62,444 nt of DNA, from positions 1-62,444 of the forward strand of contig JAGZJZ010000037.1 of the NCBI GenBank assembly GCA_018365455.1. The letters run 5' to 3'. This document shows positions 45,070 through 55,202 of this stretch, one piece after another. Below the pieces are notes generated by a model. It searched no databases and was not told the DNA's origin. It worked only from the letters and a program-made list of their open reading frames with translations. The first letter of the stretch is position 1. The number at the start of each line of letters is the position of its first letter. The DNA comes from Clostridiales bacterium. GTDB lineage: Bacteria > Bacillota > Clostridia > Lachnospirales > Lachnospiraceae. Both the position numbers and the translations under genes were made by a program.

Positions 45070-46103
45070 ACGGCATACAAATACGGAAAATGGAAAAAGA
45101 AGAAGCGGAACTAGTATGGAAAACCGGCAGGCAAAGCTTTGGAATCGTGGAAGGCCTCGCATTTCAAAAACCGCAAAATGCATTTTTAGCAATTGTGGAT
45201 AACGAGATTGCCGGTATGGCTTCCTATAAAGTATTTTCGGCTAAAAATAATCAGAAAATAGGGTATGTGGAAACCTGTTTTGTAAAAAATAAATATGCCG
45301 GAAAGGGAGTAGGAACCCAGCTTTATCAAAAAGCAACGCAGTTTTTAAAAGAACAGGGATGTGAGACGGCGGCTGCCACTGTAAAAGATGACAACGTAGC
45401 TTCCTGGAAGCTATTTGAAAACAATGGCTATCATATAACGGGGTATATGCAAATGCTGAAGCACTATGGGATCACCGGCACAATACGCCTGTGGTTTCAA
45501 AGTACCCTCGCCATCGCAACCGGATTTGATATTTGGACTACGATACCTGTAAAAAGAAGCTCAGTATCTATGCAGATTTTCATTTTTGCACTTTTAAATC
45601 TGCTGATTTTATTACCGTCTTTATTATTTGGGGGTGGAATTACAGATTTGGGAGTAAAAGCAGCAGCAGTTACCGTTTTACTGGCATCTTCTTTGGCGGG
45701 AGGACTGTTATTTGTTTTACTGTCAAGGGAAAAATGGCATTTCCGAGTGACCAGAGGCGGACTATTGATTTCAGTGCTTGTCACGGGACTGGGCGGTTAT
45801 TGGCCAATGGCAGGTCGTTTTTATCCTGAGAAATACCAGCGTACTTCAAAGTTTTCCAGAAGTATGGGATTGGAGGGACTGTTTGAATGGCTGGCGATAC
45901 TACTGCTGGTTGGAGCAGGAGCTGCATGGCAGGATCAATCCGTATTCTGGCAGGAAGTATGCGCTCTGGGAACAACGCTTCTCCTGCTTCATTCTCTTCC
46001 AATGTATCCTTTCGCATGTTTTGGAGGGAATCGGATTTGGAAATATAGTAAGATCTTGTCGGTGGGGACGATGATTATTTCTGTGGTGGGGATATTAATA
46101 TAA
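45066..46103 (+). CDS. GNAT acetyltransferase fused to a membrane domain
   Basis: 345 residues from TTG 45066 (GGAGGAG upstream; overlaps the PadR stop by 4 bases). Residues 1-140 are a GNAT domain with the acetyl-CoA loop KYAGKGVGTQLY and the C-terminal NVASWKLFENNGY. Residues 170-345 form about five membrane helices (LLILLPSLLFGGG; LASSLAGGLLFVLL; LFEWLAILLLVGAG and others). Such a fusion is unusual; the domain could place N-acetylation at the membrane. Controlled with PadR; substrate unknown. Confidence 0.85.
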   Translation: MNGIQIRKMEKEEAELVWKTGRQSFGIVEGLAFQKPQNAFLAIVDNEIAGMASYKVFSAKNNQKIGYVETCFVKNKYAGKGVGTQLYQKATQFLKEQGCETAAATVKDDNVASWKLFENNGYHITGYMQMLKHYGITGTIRLWFQSTLAIATGFDIWTTIPVKRSSVSMQIFIFALLNLLILLPSLLFGGGITDLGVKAAAVTVLLASSLAGGLLFVLLSREKWHFRVTRGGLLISVLVTGLGGYWPMAGRFYPEKYQRTSKFSRSMGLEGLFEWLAILLLVGAGAAWQDQSVFWQEVCALGTTLLLLHSLPMYPFACFGGNRIWKYSKILSVGTMIISVVGILI

Positions 46104-46145
46104 AAATAGCTGGCAGTTAGAATGAGTCTGACTGCCAGCTATTTT
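46103..46145. terminator. Terminator of padR-GNAT operon
   Basis: AAAATAGCTGGCAGT pairs perfectly with ACTGCCAGCTATTTT, beginning at the GNAT stop codon. Confidence 0.92.
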
Positions 46146-46224
46146 TATATTGTTAAATGAATGGAATAAGCATGGTAAAAATAACCATTGTCCTAAAGTA
46201 TATTATTGAAATACAATTAATGGT

Positions 46225-46290
46225 GTGCTGAAAATTACAGTATTGTGTGTTTGTTTATCCATATAATTTACCGGCACAAGCTGTTATGAT
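46225..46290 (+). promoter_or_regulatory. Locus C regulatory box, copy 1 (before regulator gene)
   Basis: GTGCTGAAAA, then TGTGTGTTTGTTTAT and a TTATGAT-like -10, ending about 30 bases before the regulator start. The same block recurs at 49895-49962 before the binding-protein gene at nearly the same distance from its start (95 and 99 bases). Confidence 0.7.
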
Positions 46291-46319
46291 AGAGAAGAAA
46301 AAGTTAAGAGAGGCTGTAT

Positions 46320-47783
46320 ATGTATAAAATAATTATTGCAGAAGATGAACCATTAGCACTTCGTACTCTGAAAAATATGATTGACCGCCATTATCCGGAT
46401 ATGCAGGTGGTGGGAGAGGCACGGTCTGGTGAAGAGGCACTTTCTTTAATTGAAGAAAAATGCCCGGATATGGTATTTTCAGATATTCGAATGCCGGTTA
46501 TGGATGGTATTGAGCTCATTCGGCAGATCAGGGAGCGCAATCTGGATATAGAACTTGTCATTATCAGCGGATATCAGGATTTTCAGTTTGCCCAAAGTGC
46601 GATTCGCTATGGTGTCGTAGAGTATTTATTAAAACCAATCAGTTTAAACAAGATAAATACACTCATGGATAAACTAAGAGATACGTTAAATGGAAAGTAT
46701 CAAAAGAAACAGTACGACTGTTTTCGAAATTTAATTGTAAAAAATGATTACACAGTTTCGGATATAAACAGATATCTAATGAATGACAGATATTACGTAG
46801 GGGTAATTCGTAAAAAAGGTATTCCATTTCGCTATGGCATGCAGATAAATGAACTGGAAATAAATTTTGATATGAATACCGGGGGACATTATTGGGTATT
46901 GGCATGCAGAGATGAATCCGAGGTTATTTTGATTGCAGACAGGGATATCGTTACAAAAATGAAAGAGTTTACCCGGGTCTGGTGCGGGGGAGAATATTAT
47001 ACTGCTGTTTATTCAGCAAAAAAAATTATGCTTCAGGACTTTGCAGATACGGTACATAATCTGATAAAAGAAATAAATGCAAGAATAATAGTATCAAAAA
47101 CAGTATTTATTGAGATCAGCAGTTTAGAGCCTCAGGAAGATTTGGCAGTAGTCCTCTCAGACACAGTGGTTGATCAGATGACTCATTATATAAAGGATTA
47201 TAAGGTTGAGGAACTGAAAAGAGCTACAATCAGGTTATTCAGTGAGTGGGAAAGAAATGAATGTCCCCTTATTCATGTTGAGAAAAGCCTGCGGACAATT
47301 CTTTATTTTGCATCCAAATATATCCATACAGATACTCTGGAAGACAGTATGCTGCTGGAAGAGGCGGTTTGTTATGCCAACAATATGGGGGAATTAATGG
47401 AGAGTTTCTGGTTTATTCTGCATAGAAGTATCTCTCAGGGAAAGCCGGAAACAGAAAAAACAGGTAAAGAAATCTTTCTGGATTCCATAGAAGATTATCT
47501 GAATAATCATATAAATGAAGTTCTGAGCATGGAGATGGTCTGTGATTACTTTGGAATTTCACAGACATATTTTAGCAGACTGTTCCGAACTTATAAGAAA
47601 ACTTCATTTAAAGAATATTTTATGAAGATGAAAATAGATAAAGCAAAGGAGGTCATGCGCGCACAACCTGATTTACGGTTATGGGAAATTGCTAAATTAG
47701 TAGGATATGAAGATGCAGCTTACTTTAGCCGTGTCTTTAAAAATATTACAGGAGAACTTCCATCTGATTTTCAAAGAAAATAA
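46320..47783 (+). CDS. YesN/AraC-type response regulator, locus C
   Basis: 487 residues. Receiver domain with EDE (8-10), Asp55 in VFSDIRMPV and Lys in EYLLKPIS; long middle region; AraC helix-turn-helix pair ending AAYFSRVFKNITGELPSDFQ. The paired kinase is at the far end of the locus (53155), separated by four genes. Expected to act on both copies of the GTGCTGAAAA box, including its own promoter. Confidence 0.92.
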   Translation: MYKIIIAEDEPLALRTLKNMIDRHYPDMQVVGEARSGEEALSLIEEKCPDMVFSDIRMPVMDGIELIRQIRERNLDIELVIISGYQDFQFAQSAIRYGVVEYLLKPISLNKINTLMDKLRDTLNGKYQKKQYDCFRNLIVKNDYTVSDINRYLMNDRYYVGVIRKKGIPFRYGMQINELEINFDMNTGGHYWVLACRDESEVILIADRDIVTKMKEFTRVWCGGEYYTAVYSAKKIMLQDFADTVHNLIKEINARIIVSKTVFIEISSLEPQEDLAVVLSDTVVDQMTHYIKDYKVEELKRATIRLFSEWERNECPLIHVEKSLRTILYFASKYIHTDTLEDSMLLEEAVCYANNMGELMESFWFILHRSISQGKPETEKTGKEIFLDSIEDYLNNHINEVLSMEMVCDYFGISQTYFSRLFRTYKKTSFKEYFMKMKIDKAKEVMRAQPDLRLWEIAKLVGYEDAAYFSRVFKNITGELPSDFQRK

Positions 47784-47809
47784 AATTAATTATGGGGAGG
47801 ATTATAGAG

Positions 47810-49891
47810 ATGCTGACAGGTGCAGAATGGATTTGGGAAGAGAATAATCGCCTGGATAATGACTGGGTATATTTTAAAAAGGTTTTTAAGGTGGAAAAAG
47901 AAGGGGATTATATTCTTTGTATATCAGCAGATACCAGATATTTCTTATCTATAAACCGGAAGTTATGCGTATTGGATGGAGGACTGTTCCGGGACGCATA
48001 TGGGAAAAACAGTGGGTATGTGGATAAGGTTGTCATTTCGGATTTTATAAAAGCAGGGCAGAATGTTATGGAAGTTCTTGTATGGCATTATGGGAATGGA
48101 GGAAGGAACAATGTGCCGCTTAAATCGGCAGGTCTGATATTTGCGTGTGAAGAGTTGGGCATATACAGTGACTCCTCAACGAAGTGTCTGCGTCATCCAG
48201 GTTTCTTTGAGACAGCCCTGCCGGAACCATCCTATTTATACGGAGGTTTCAATATTGGATATAATGCAAATGATGAGATAAATGATGAAATGCTTAAAGA
48301 TGCCGTTACCCACTGTAGGGAAGATTTTGGGAGTCTTTATGAGCGTCCGGTACCGCTGCTTACTTTTTCACCTGTCATTTCCGTAGATTATAGGAAAACA
48401 GATGGCAGATATGTCGTAAAGCTTCCTACAGCCCTGCATGTTATGGCTTATATGGAGGTGGAAGCAGAGGGGAACGAAACCATAGAGATCAGAAATGACC
48501 GTTATACAGTAAATGGAGGACCCGGCGATGAGATGCATCAATATGCCGGACACAGGACGGAATACATATGTAAAAAAGGTTATAACCAATACTTAAATTA
48601 TGATTATATGGCTTGTGAGGAACTCCATTTTTATATCCCGGATAGTGTTGCCATTATAAGGCTTGGATACCGTATCTGTGAGTATGATACGGAATTTATG
48701 AGTCTCATGCACACCGATAATGAGGAAGTCAACATCTTAATTAAAAAATGTGCCAGAACATTAAAATTTTGTATGAGGGATAATTTTATGGACTGTCCTG
48801 ACCGGGAGCGGGGACAATGGATTGGGGATGTCTCCGTCCAGGCACCTCAGATCTTTTATACCTTGGATCAGAATGCGGTTTTACTGCTTAAGAAAGCGAT
48901 ACATAACTTCATATCATTAAGAAAAGGGGATTGTCTGGTGGGTAATGTACCAGGAATCAATTTTAGCGAACTTCCCTCACAAAGTTTAAATGCAATCAGT
49001 GAATTAGGGATGATATCTGTCTACTATGAATTTACCGGGGATGCAGAGATTCTGGAAATGGCTTTTGAGCCTATGGTTCGTTACCTCAGGCTGTGGAGCA
49101 TGAATGAAGTGGGGCTCATAGAGAGCAGATCTGGTGACTGGTATTGGTTTGACCATCTGTATAACCAGGATAAGACTGTGCTGGAAAATGCCTGGTATTA
49201 TATGGCACTTTCATTTGCAAAACGTGCGGGGGAATGCCTGTCCAGGCTGGAGCATCATGATTTCCTTACAAATCGTATGGCATCCATAGAGCAGAAATTT
49301 GAAGAGCATTTTTGGAAAGGCAATTATTACGGATCGGGTGAAATCGTAGATGAAAGAGCAAATGCATTGGCAGTTCTCAGCGGATTAGCTAAGGAGGATC
49401 ACTTTGAGGATATTAAGAAAATTCTGATAACAACTTATAATTGTACCCCTTATATGGAGGTCTATGTAAGTGAAGCACTTTTTAAGATGGGATATACCAG
49501 GAGTGCGTTTAACAGAATTATGAACAGATACATGCCTCTGATTCGAAATGAAAATGCAACCTTGTGGGAAGATTTTGCGATTCTGGGTACCAGAAACCAT
49601 GCATGGAGCGGTGGTCCTTTGACGCTGTTTTATCGGTATTTGGCGGGCGTCAGGATTGATTGCGGTGAAAAGGCCGTTATTTTGTGTCCCGACTTTACCA
49701 TACTCAGGGTACAGGAATACTCGATGCAGGTTGCCGGTGGAATGCTGCAAGTTGCAATGAAATGCGAGGAAGATGCGCTTCAGATAAAGATAGATAATAA
49801 AACCCCTTATCAGGTTCGGTTAGAAAAAGTAAATTTGCCGGAAGGGATGGAAGCAGGAGATATTCTGCCTCAATTGCCAATGATATTTTAA
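47810..49891 (+). CDS. GH78-like alpha-L-rhamnosidase family protein
   Basis: 693 residues from ATG 47810 (GGGGAGGA upstream). N-terminal beta-sandwich with the rhamnosidase-type start AEWIWEENNRLDNDWVYFKK; the (alpha/alpha)6 catalytic domain has DCPDRERGQWIGDV (Asp328 onward), the family acidic cluster usually DCPqRdErlGWtGD, and a later NHAWSGGP. Shorter than typical 900-residue GH78 enzymes and cytoplasmic. It probably trims rhamnose from the sugar imported by the following transporter; a non-rhamnose specificity remains possible. Confidence 0.85.
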   Translation: MLTGAEWIWEENNRLDNDWVYFKKVFKVEKEGDYILCISADTRYFLSINRKLCVLDGGLFRDAYGKNSGYVDKVVISDFIKAGQNVMEVLVWHYGNGGRNNVPLKSAGLIFACEELGIYSDSSTKCLRHPGFFETALPEPSYLYGGFNIGYNANDEINDEMLKDAVTHCREDFGSLYERPVPLLTFSPVISVDYRKTDGRYVVKLPTALHVMAYMEVEAEGNETIEIRNDRYTVNGGPGDEMHQYAGHRTEYICKKGYNQYLNYDYMACEELHFYIPDSVAIIRLGYRICEYDTEFMSLMHTDNEEVNILIKKCARTLKFCMRDNFMDCPDRERGQWIGDVSVQAPQIFYTLDQNAVLLLKKAIHNFISLRKGDCLVGNVPGINFSELPSQSLNAISELGMISVYYEFTGDAEILEMAFEPMVRYLRLWSMNEVGLIESRSGDWYWFDHLYNQDKTVLENAWYYMALSFAKRAGECLSRLEHHDFLTNRMASIEQKFEEHFWKGNYYGSGEIVDERANALAVLSGLAKEDHFEDIKKILITTYNCTPYMEVYVSEALFKMGYTRSAFNRIMNRYMPLIRNENATLWEDFAILGTRNHAWSGGPLTLFYRYLAGVRIDCGEKAVILCPDFTILRVQEYSMQVAGGMLQVAMKCEEDALQIKIDNKTPYQVRLEKVNLPEGMEAGDILPQLPMIF

Positions 49892-49894
49892 AGA

Positions 49895-49962
49895 GTGCTG
49901 AAAAATCCGGTTTGCTGTGTGAGTTTGTCTATACAATTGATTTTACAGTCATGTTAGTATAC
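49895..49962 (+). promoter_or_regulatory. Locus C regulatory box, copy 2 (before binding protein)
   Basis: GTGCTGAAAA, then TGTGTGAGTTTGTCTAT, then TTTACAGTCATGTTAGTATA, matching copy 1 at 46225-46290 over about 65 bases. A TATACT-like -10 lies near 49957-49962. Confidence 0.7.
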
Positions 49963-49993
49963 TTTTACAAACAATCGTTAGGAGGAAAAGAAT

Positions 49994-51379
49994 ATGATGA
50001 AGAGAAGTAAAGGGATAGCATTAGGAGTAAGTGCAGCGATTCTTATGATGTCGCTTGCCGGATGCGGCGGTGGTACCGGCGGAGAAAGCAATGCAGCAAA
50101 AGGTACGGATACCGTTACATCAGCAGCCGGAATATCTGAAGCCACAGATACCCAGGGGACAAAAGGGGAAGATAGTAATGAACAGCAGACTGTTACATTA
50201 TTGATGGATCGTGAGACTCCTCACGAAGGGTTAAATGCAGTCATCGCTGCGATAGAAGAAAAGTATAACATTGTGACCGAAGTGGAAGATATACCAAGTG
50301 GAACTGAGGGGCAAAATATAAGGCAGACCAGATTTGCTACAGGAGATATGTCCGATATTACTTTTTTTAATTCCGGTTCCTTATTAACCACGATGGATCC
50401 TGCTAAAAACTTTCTGGATCTCACAAATGAATCATATATCAGCAACATAGATGAAAGCTATCTAAAGACCGTGACGGTAGAGGGAAAAATCTATGGGGTA
50501 CCGGCGAACTCCACACAGGCTGGTGCATGGATGTATAATAAAAAAGTTTATGAAGAACTGGGACTTACCGTGCCAAAGACCTGGGATGAACTACTGGCAA
50601 ACTGTGAAAAGATTAAAGAAGCAGGCAAGACACCTGTAATCGGAGCATATGCAAGTCCCGGATGGGCTCAGCTGATCCTGCTCTCTGACTTCTACAATGT
50701 GCAGGCACAAATGTCGGATTTTGCAGCAAAGTATTCTGCTAATAAAGCAAACTTTGCAGAAACACCAATTGCATTAAGAGGTTTTGAGAAACTTTATGAA
50801 ATTGGGGAAAAGGGTTATTTCAATGAGGACTTTCTGGCTGCAACGCCGGAAGATGCGTATAAAATGCTGGCACAAGGCAGTGGTGTCATGTTCCCAATGC
50901 TGTCTGGGGCGCTGGCGTCTATTGCAGCATCTTATCCTGACCAGATAAATGATATCGGCATGTTTGCACAGCCGGGGGATTCAGCTGAGCCAAATGGTCT
51001 TACTGTATGGCAGCCGAATGCTTATTATATCAACAAAAATGCCGAAAATCTGGATGCAGCAAAGAAATGGATTGAATTTTTTGTATCAAAAGAAGGGGTA
51101 GAAATATTTGCAAAAGCAGAGAAACCTTTAGGTCCTTATGTTGTAAAAGGTGTTGAATTACCTGATGACGTCTATCCTGCAGTCAAAGATCTGCTTCCTT
51201 ATTTTGAATCCGGGAAAATTGCTTCTGCGCTGGAATTTGAGTCGCCTGTAAAAGGACCTAATCTGCCGCAGATATGTGTAGAGTGTGCAAGCAATATGAC
51301 AGATGCAAAGAAATGTGCAGAAACTTATGATCAGGACGTAATCAAACAGGCAAAGCAGTTGGGACTTGAAGGCTGGTAA
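49994..51379 (+). CDS. Sugar ABC transporter solute-binding lipoprotein, locus C
   Basis: 461 residues. Lipobox LAGC (Cys24), Gly/Ser/Thr linker to about residue 60, then a family-1 binding fold (TLLMDRETPHEG, DITFFNSGS, WMYNKKVYEELGL). AGGAGGAAAA precedes the ATG. It has its own regulatory box and serves the two permeases that follow. Confidence 0.92.
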   Translation: MMKRSKGIALGVSAAILMMSLAGCGGGTGGESNAAKGTDTVTSAAGISEATDTQGTKGEDSNEQQTVTLLMDRETPHEGLNAVIAAIEEKYNIVTEVEDIPSGTEGQNIRQTRFATGDMSDITFFNSGSLLTTMDPAKNFLDLTNESYISNIDESYLKTVTVEGKIYGVPANSTQAGAWMYNKKVYEELGLTVPKTWDELLANCEKIKEAGKTPVIGAYASPGWAQLILLSDFYNVQAQMSDFAAKYSANKANFAETPIALRGFEKLYEIGEKGYFNEDFLAATPEDAYKMLAQGSGVMFPMLSGALASIAASYPDQINDIGMFAQPGDSAEPNGLTVWQPNAYYINKNAENLDAAKKWIEFFVSKEGVEIFAKAEKPLGPYVVKGVELPDDVYPAVKDLLPYFESGKIASALEFESPVKGPNLPQICVECASNMTDAKKCAETYDQDVIKQAKQLGLEGW

Positions 51380-51391
51380 AAATTATTTAAG

Positions 51392-51424
51392 CAGGTCTGC
51401 AGATGTCTTGCAGATCTGTTTTTA
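51392..51424 (+). terminator. Intercistronic hairpin with T-tract, locus C
   Basis: CAGGTCTGCA pairs with TGCAGATCTG (one G-U pair) and is followed by TTTTT: a partial terminator between binding protein and first permease. Confidence 0.78.
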
Positions 51425-51445
51425 TAAATGATGATGGAGGTAATG

Positions 51446-52303
51446 ATGAATAAAAAATTTTACTCTTACTTATTTTTGGCACCGGCTGGGATTATTTTTG
51501 TAATCATCTTTCTGATTCCAATGCTGTCTTCCTTTTTCTTTTGTTTCACCAGGTGGACGTTAACAGAATGGCAGTTCATAGGGCTTGATAACTTTAAAAC
51601 ATTTTTAATGGAGCCGTCTTTATCGATTGGATTTAAGAACACATTTATTTATGCTTTCGTAACATCTGGTTCAAAGGTTGTACTGGGACTTTTACTGGCT
51701 AACTTTTTGTGTTCCAAGTTAAAGACCAAGAATTTTGTCAGAACAATTGTGTATTTTCCAAATCTTATCAGCGGGTTGGCAGTGGGAATAACGTTTTTGA
51801 GTTTAATGCACCCCACACGGGGACTGATTAACCAGGCTCTAAATGCTTTGCACCTTCCATCGGTAGACTGGCTGGGAAATCCGGGACTGGCACTTCTGTC
51901 CGTAGCTTTTGTGGATGTCTGGAAAGGAGTTGGAGTTGCAACCGTTATCTATATATCGGGAATTATGGCAATACCCCAGGAATACAATGAAGCACTTATG
52001 GCAGACGGTGGGAATGCATGGGATAAATTCTGGAATATTACGGTTCCCCTGTCCTGTTCTTCCAGAAATACAGTAATCCTGTTATCTTTAATCGGAGGGC
52101 TGAAAAGCTTTGAACTAGTCTGGGCGATGACTAAAGGAGGACCAGGATTTGCCAGTGACCAGCTGGCATCAATTATATACAAACAGTATTCCGCCGGGTT
52201 TTATGGTATTTCCACTGCGGGAAATGTCATTTTATTCCTGTTAATTTCAATAGTAATTGTTCCGTTATATATAAGCCTGACTAAAAAGGAGGTGGAATTA
52301 TAG
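51446..52303 (+). CDS. Sugar ABC transporter permease (MalF/UgpA type), locus C
   Basis: 285 residues from ATG 51446; two ATGs follow GGAGG and the second gives normal spacing. Six helices; the EAA loop reads EALMADGGNAWDKFWNITVP, a divergent version with Leu-Met for Ala-Ile. Stop overlaps the next start. Confidence 0.9.
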   Translation: MNKKFYSYLFLAPAGIIFVIIFLIPMLSSFFFCFTRWTLTEWQFIGLDNFKTFLMEPSLSIGFKNTFIYAFVTSGSKVVLGLLLANFLCSKLKTKNFVRTIVYFPNLISGLAVGITFLSLMHPTRGLINQALNALHLPSVDWLGNPGLALLSVAFVDVWKGVGVATVIYISGIMAIPQEYNEALMADGGNAWDKFWNITVPLSCSSRNTVILLSLIGGLKSFELVWAMTKGGPGFASDQLASIIYKQYSAGFYGISTAGNVILFLLISIVIVPLYISLTKKEVEL

Positions 52304-53130
52304 TGAAACGGATCCGTTGTATATTAATAGAAGCATCGGCAGTTCTGCTGTCCCTTGTCATCTTTGGAGTTCCATTTCTCTTCGTACTGCTTACATCCTT
52401 TAAGGATAAGATGGAGGCAGGAGAAATGAACATGAGTCTGCCTCAGTCATTACATATCGCAGAAAATTATTTAACGGTACTGCAGACAAAGCATGGGATG
52501 ATTATAAGAGGATTTTACAATAGTGCGCTGATTACTTTTTTCTCACTTGCAATCATGATCATCGTATGTTCCATGGCTGCATTTGTACTGCAGAGACGTA
52601 AAGGCAAGCCGGTAACAATCATTAATCTGCTGTTTATGCTTGGGCTCATGATGCCTCCGGCTATTGTTCCTACCATATGGGTGCTGAGCGGGCTTGGCTT
52701 GTTTAAAACACTGATTGGCATTATATTAGTAGAAGTAGCACTGTTTACACCATTTTCCATAATGGTTTACAAAGGTTACATTGCTACAATTCCAAAGGAA
52801 TTAGATGAGGCAGCACTAATGGATGGATGCGGACGAATACGGTTTTTTGTTAATATTATCTTTCCTTTATTAAAACCGGTAACATCCACTGTAATTATTC
52901 TGGTATCCGTTAATATTTTTAATGACTTTGTGAATCCTTTATACTTTTTTCCGGGGGCGAAAAATGTCACCGTGCAGACATCAATTTACAATTTTATGGG
53001 ACAGTATGCAAGTTCCTGGAACTTAGTATTTGCAGACGTGGTTTTGATTACAATCCCGCCGCTGATTTTATTTCTTATATTTAATAAGAAGATAATTGGT
53101 GGAATGACGTCTGGTGCAGTCAAGGGATGA
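52303..53130 (+). CDS. Sugar ABC transporter permease (MalG type), locus C
   Basis: 275 residues from GTG 52303 with AGGAGGTGG upstream inside the previous gene. Six helices, loop EAALMDGCGRIRFFVNIIFP, C terminus GGMTSGAVKG like locus A. Confidence 0.92.
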   Translation: MKRIRCILIEASAVLLSLVIFGVPFLFVLLTSFKDKMEAGEMNMSLPQSLHIAENYLTVLQTKHGMIIRGFYNSALITFFSLAIMIIVCSMAAFVLQRRKGKPVTIINLLFMLGLMMPPAIVPTIWVLSGLGLFKTLIGIILVEVALFTPFSIMVYKGYIATIPKELDEAALMDGCGRIRFFVNIIFPLLKPVTSTVIILVSVNIFNDFVNPLYFFPGAKNVTVQTSIYNFMGQYASSWNLVFADVVLITIPPLILFLIFNKKIIGGMTSGAVKG

Positions 53131-53154
53131 TCTAAAGCAAAGAAAGGCATTCGT

Positions 53155-54957
53155 ATGAGCTTTCGTAATAAAATTTTTGCAGCATTCTCCATCGTTACTA
53201 TTGTATTAATTATGGCAATCAGTTTTGTTTTCTATTACTACAGTTCAGAAACACTGGAAAAAAACAGTAAAGAGAATTTAAAGGTCATGACAGATAAACT
53301 GGCAAATCAACTGAGTCAATTGTTAAAACCCATGGAATTTATTTCATGGGATTTTATTGCGAGCAGGGAGTTTATGGAGGAAATGGCCACCATTACTTAC
53401 ATTAAACCTGATACGATAGAAGATGCATATGACATTAATAAAGCCAGAGTTAATATTAATCAAATTATACACCGGGATTCACTGTCCCAGAATTTTTATG
53501 GGGTAAATGTATTTAATAAAAAAGGAGATTTTTTTACCAGTAATAACAATAATTATGTCAAACCACAAAACAGTAAGAGTATTGTAAATCAACTGCCGTG
53601 GGCAGAACAGGCGCAGCGGGCCCAGGGGAAAAGTATTTTGATTGCACCCTATGATGATCCCTGGGAAAATTCACACCAGAAAGTCTTTGGTCTGGCAAGA
53701 GTGTTAAGAGGCCACAATATTGACATGGGGTATATTGAAGTACAGGTAAAAAACGAAGAGTTTGAAAATATATTTATTCTGCCCCAGCAGGAAGATTATC
53801 GTATTGTTGTTTTAAATGGAGATCAGGTATTATATCAAAAAAATGTAGAAGATACAAGATTGCTGGAGTATTATCAGGAAGTTGCTAAGAAGGACGCTAA
53901 GAAGGAAAAGGATCAGGTTACGGACTATGAAAATCCCCAATTGAATAATAAAGAGATATTTGGTAAAAAAATAATTCACGATTGGGATATTACAATATTA
54001 CTTGTACAGGATTACAGTAAATTAATGAGTCCGGTATACGATATGCGCAGGATTGTCATTGCGATTGGGTTAATCAGTGCTTTTATTGCCTTTATTGGTA
54101 TGAGTGTTTTTTCAAAGTATCTGACAAGACCTATCCGGGAACTGCAGCAGTGTATGGAGTCAATAGAGATTCGTAATCTGCCGGAACAGATTGTGTTAAA
54201 AAATAAAGGCGATGAGATTGAGTCGCTGAATCAGTCTTTTCAGGATCTGAGAACCAGACTGAATGATTCCATTGAGCGTGAGATACAGAATCATTCTCTG
54301 GTACTGCAGGCAAATCTGGATATGTTGCAGGCACAGATTAACCCGCATTTCCTGTTTAATGTACTTAATATGATCTCTAATAAAGGAATGGAGCAGGAAA
54401 ATTATGAAATTGGAGAAATCTGTGAGGCAATTGCAAGTCTTCTGCGTTACTCCACTTCTACAGCACAGAAGACGGTTACTTTAAGTGATGAAATTGACTA
54501 TACAAAAAATTATTTGATGTTAATGGAAAAAAGGTTTGAGGACAGACTAAAGTGTGTGGTAGAGGTAGATGATGAATTGCTCAAAATGGAAATGCCCAAA
54601 ATGATCCTGCAGCCCCTGGTAGAAAATGCTCTGAATCATGGATATAGAAATACGACCAGAACCATGTACGTTTCCATTTATGGTATCCGAAAAGAAAACG
54701 AATGGAAGATCACAGTAAAGGACAGTGGGGAAGGTTTTGATGCGGATGTTTTATCGGAGATCAAGAGTCAGATGAGCCGGGTACGAAACAAATTATTTGT
54801 AGAAAAGGAATCATTGGAATTGGAAATAGGTGGAATGGGCATTGTTAACACCTATCTTCGGCTGATGCTCTGCTATGGAGAATGTGCAGACCTTGAGATT
54901 AGTAATAAGGAGCAGGGGGCAGAGGTGGTGATATCAGCGCCGTGGGGCAGCATTTAA
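53155..54957 (+). CDS. YesM-type sensor histidine kinase, locus C
   Basis: 600 residues. Membrane helix 6-28, extracellular domain to about 290, second helix near 295-317, HAMP, His398 in QINPHFLFN, ATPase domain with VENALNHG, DSGEGF and GMGIVNT. AAAGGC lies before the ATG, a weak site that fits low kinase levels. Last gene of locus C; its partner regulator begins the locus. Confidence 0.92.
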   Translation: MSFRNKIFAAFSIVTIVLIMAISFVFYYYSSETLEKNSKENLKVMTDKLANQLSQLLKPMEFISWDFIASREFMEEMATITYIKPDTIEDAYDINKARVNINQIIHRDSLSQNFYGVNVFNKKGDFFTSNNNNYVKPQNSKSIVNQLPWAEQAQRAQGKSILIAPYDDPWENSHQKVFGLARVLRGHNIDMGYIEVQVKNEEFENIFILPQQEDYRIVVLNGDQVLYQKNVEDTRLLEYYQEVAKKDAKKEKDQVTDYENPQLNNKEIFGKKIIHDWDITILLVQDYSKLMSPVYDMRRIVIAIGLISAFIAFIGMSVFSKYLTRPIRELQQCMESIEIRNLPEQIVLKNKGDEIESLNQSFQDLRTRLNDSIEREIQNHSLVLQANLDMLQAQINPHFLFNVLNMISNKGMEQENYEIGEICEAIASLLRYSTSTAQKTVTLSDEIDYTKNYLMLMEKRFEDRLKCVVEVDDELLKMEMPKMILQPLVENALNHGYRNTTRTMYVSIYGIRKENEWKITVKDSGEGFDADVLSEIKSQMSRVRNKLFVEKESLELEIGGMGIVNTYLRLMLCYGECADLEISNKEQGAEVVISAPWGSI

Positions 54958-55111
54958 ATATCCATTTATCTTGGTGTTCATGAAGCTAGCTAAAAAGAAA
55001 ACACTACTTTGTGTTAAAATGTTTTAGGCGACCAAACCCAATATGGACGTTCAAGGTTAACCCTGTACAGAAAAAAATATCAAAACTTCAAAAAATGTAT
55101 ACGGAGGATTC
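54958..55111. other. Intergenic, downstream of locus C
   Basis: No gene or clear terminator seen; leads into the promoter of the fourth toxin-like module. Confidence 0.4.
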
Positions 55112-55140
55112 TTGTCGATTAAAGAAAGTTATGCTAGAAT
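55112..55140 (+). promoter_or_regulatory. Promoter of toxin-like gene, module 4
   Basis: TTGTCG (55112-55117) and TAGAAT (55135-55140), 17-base spacer, 62 bases before the start codon. Confidence 0.65.
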
Positions 55141-55202
55141 GATATAGAGCAACCGTGTGCAGGGAGTTTGACCTCTATTCTTTTGGAATGGAGGTGGTGC
55201 CT

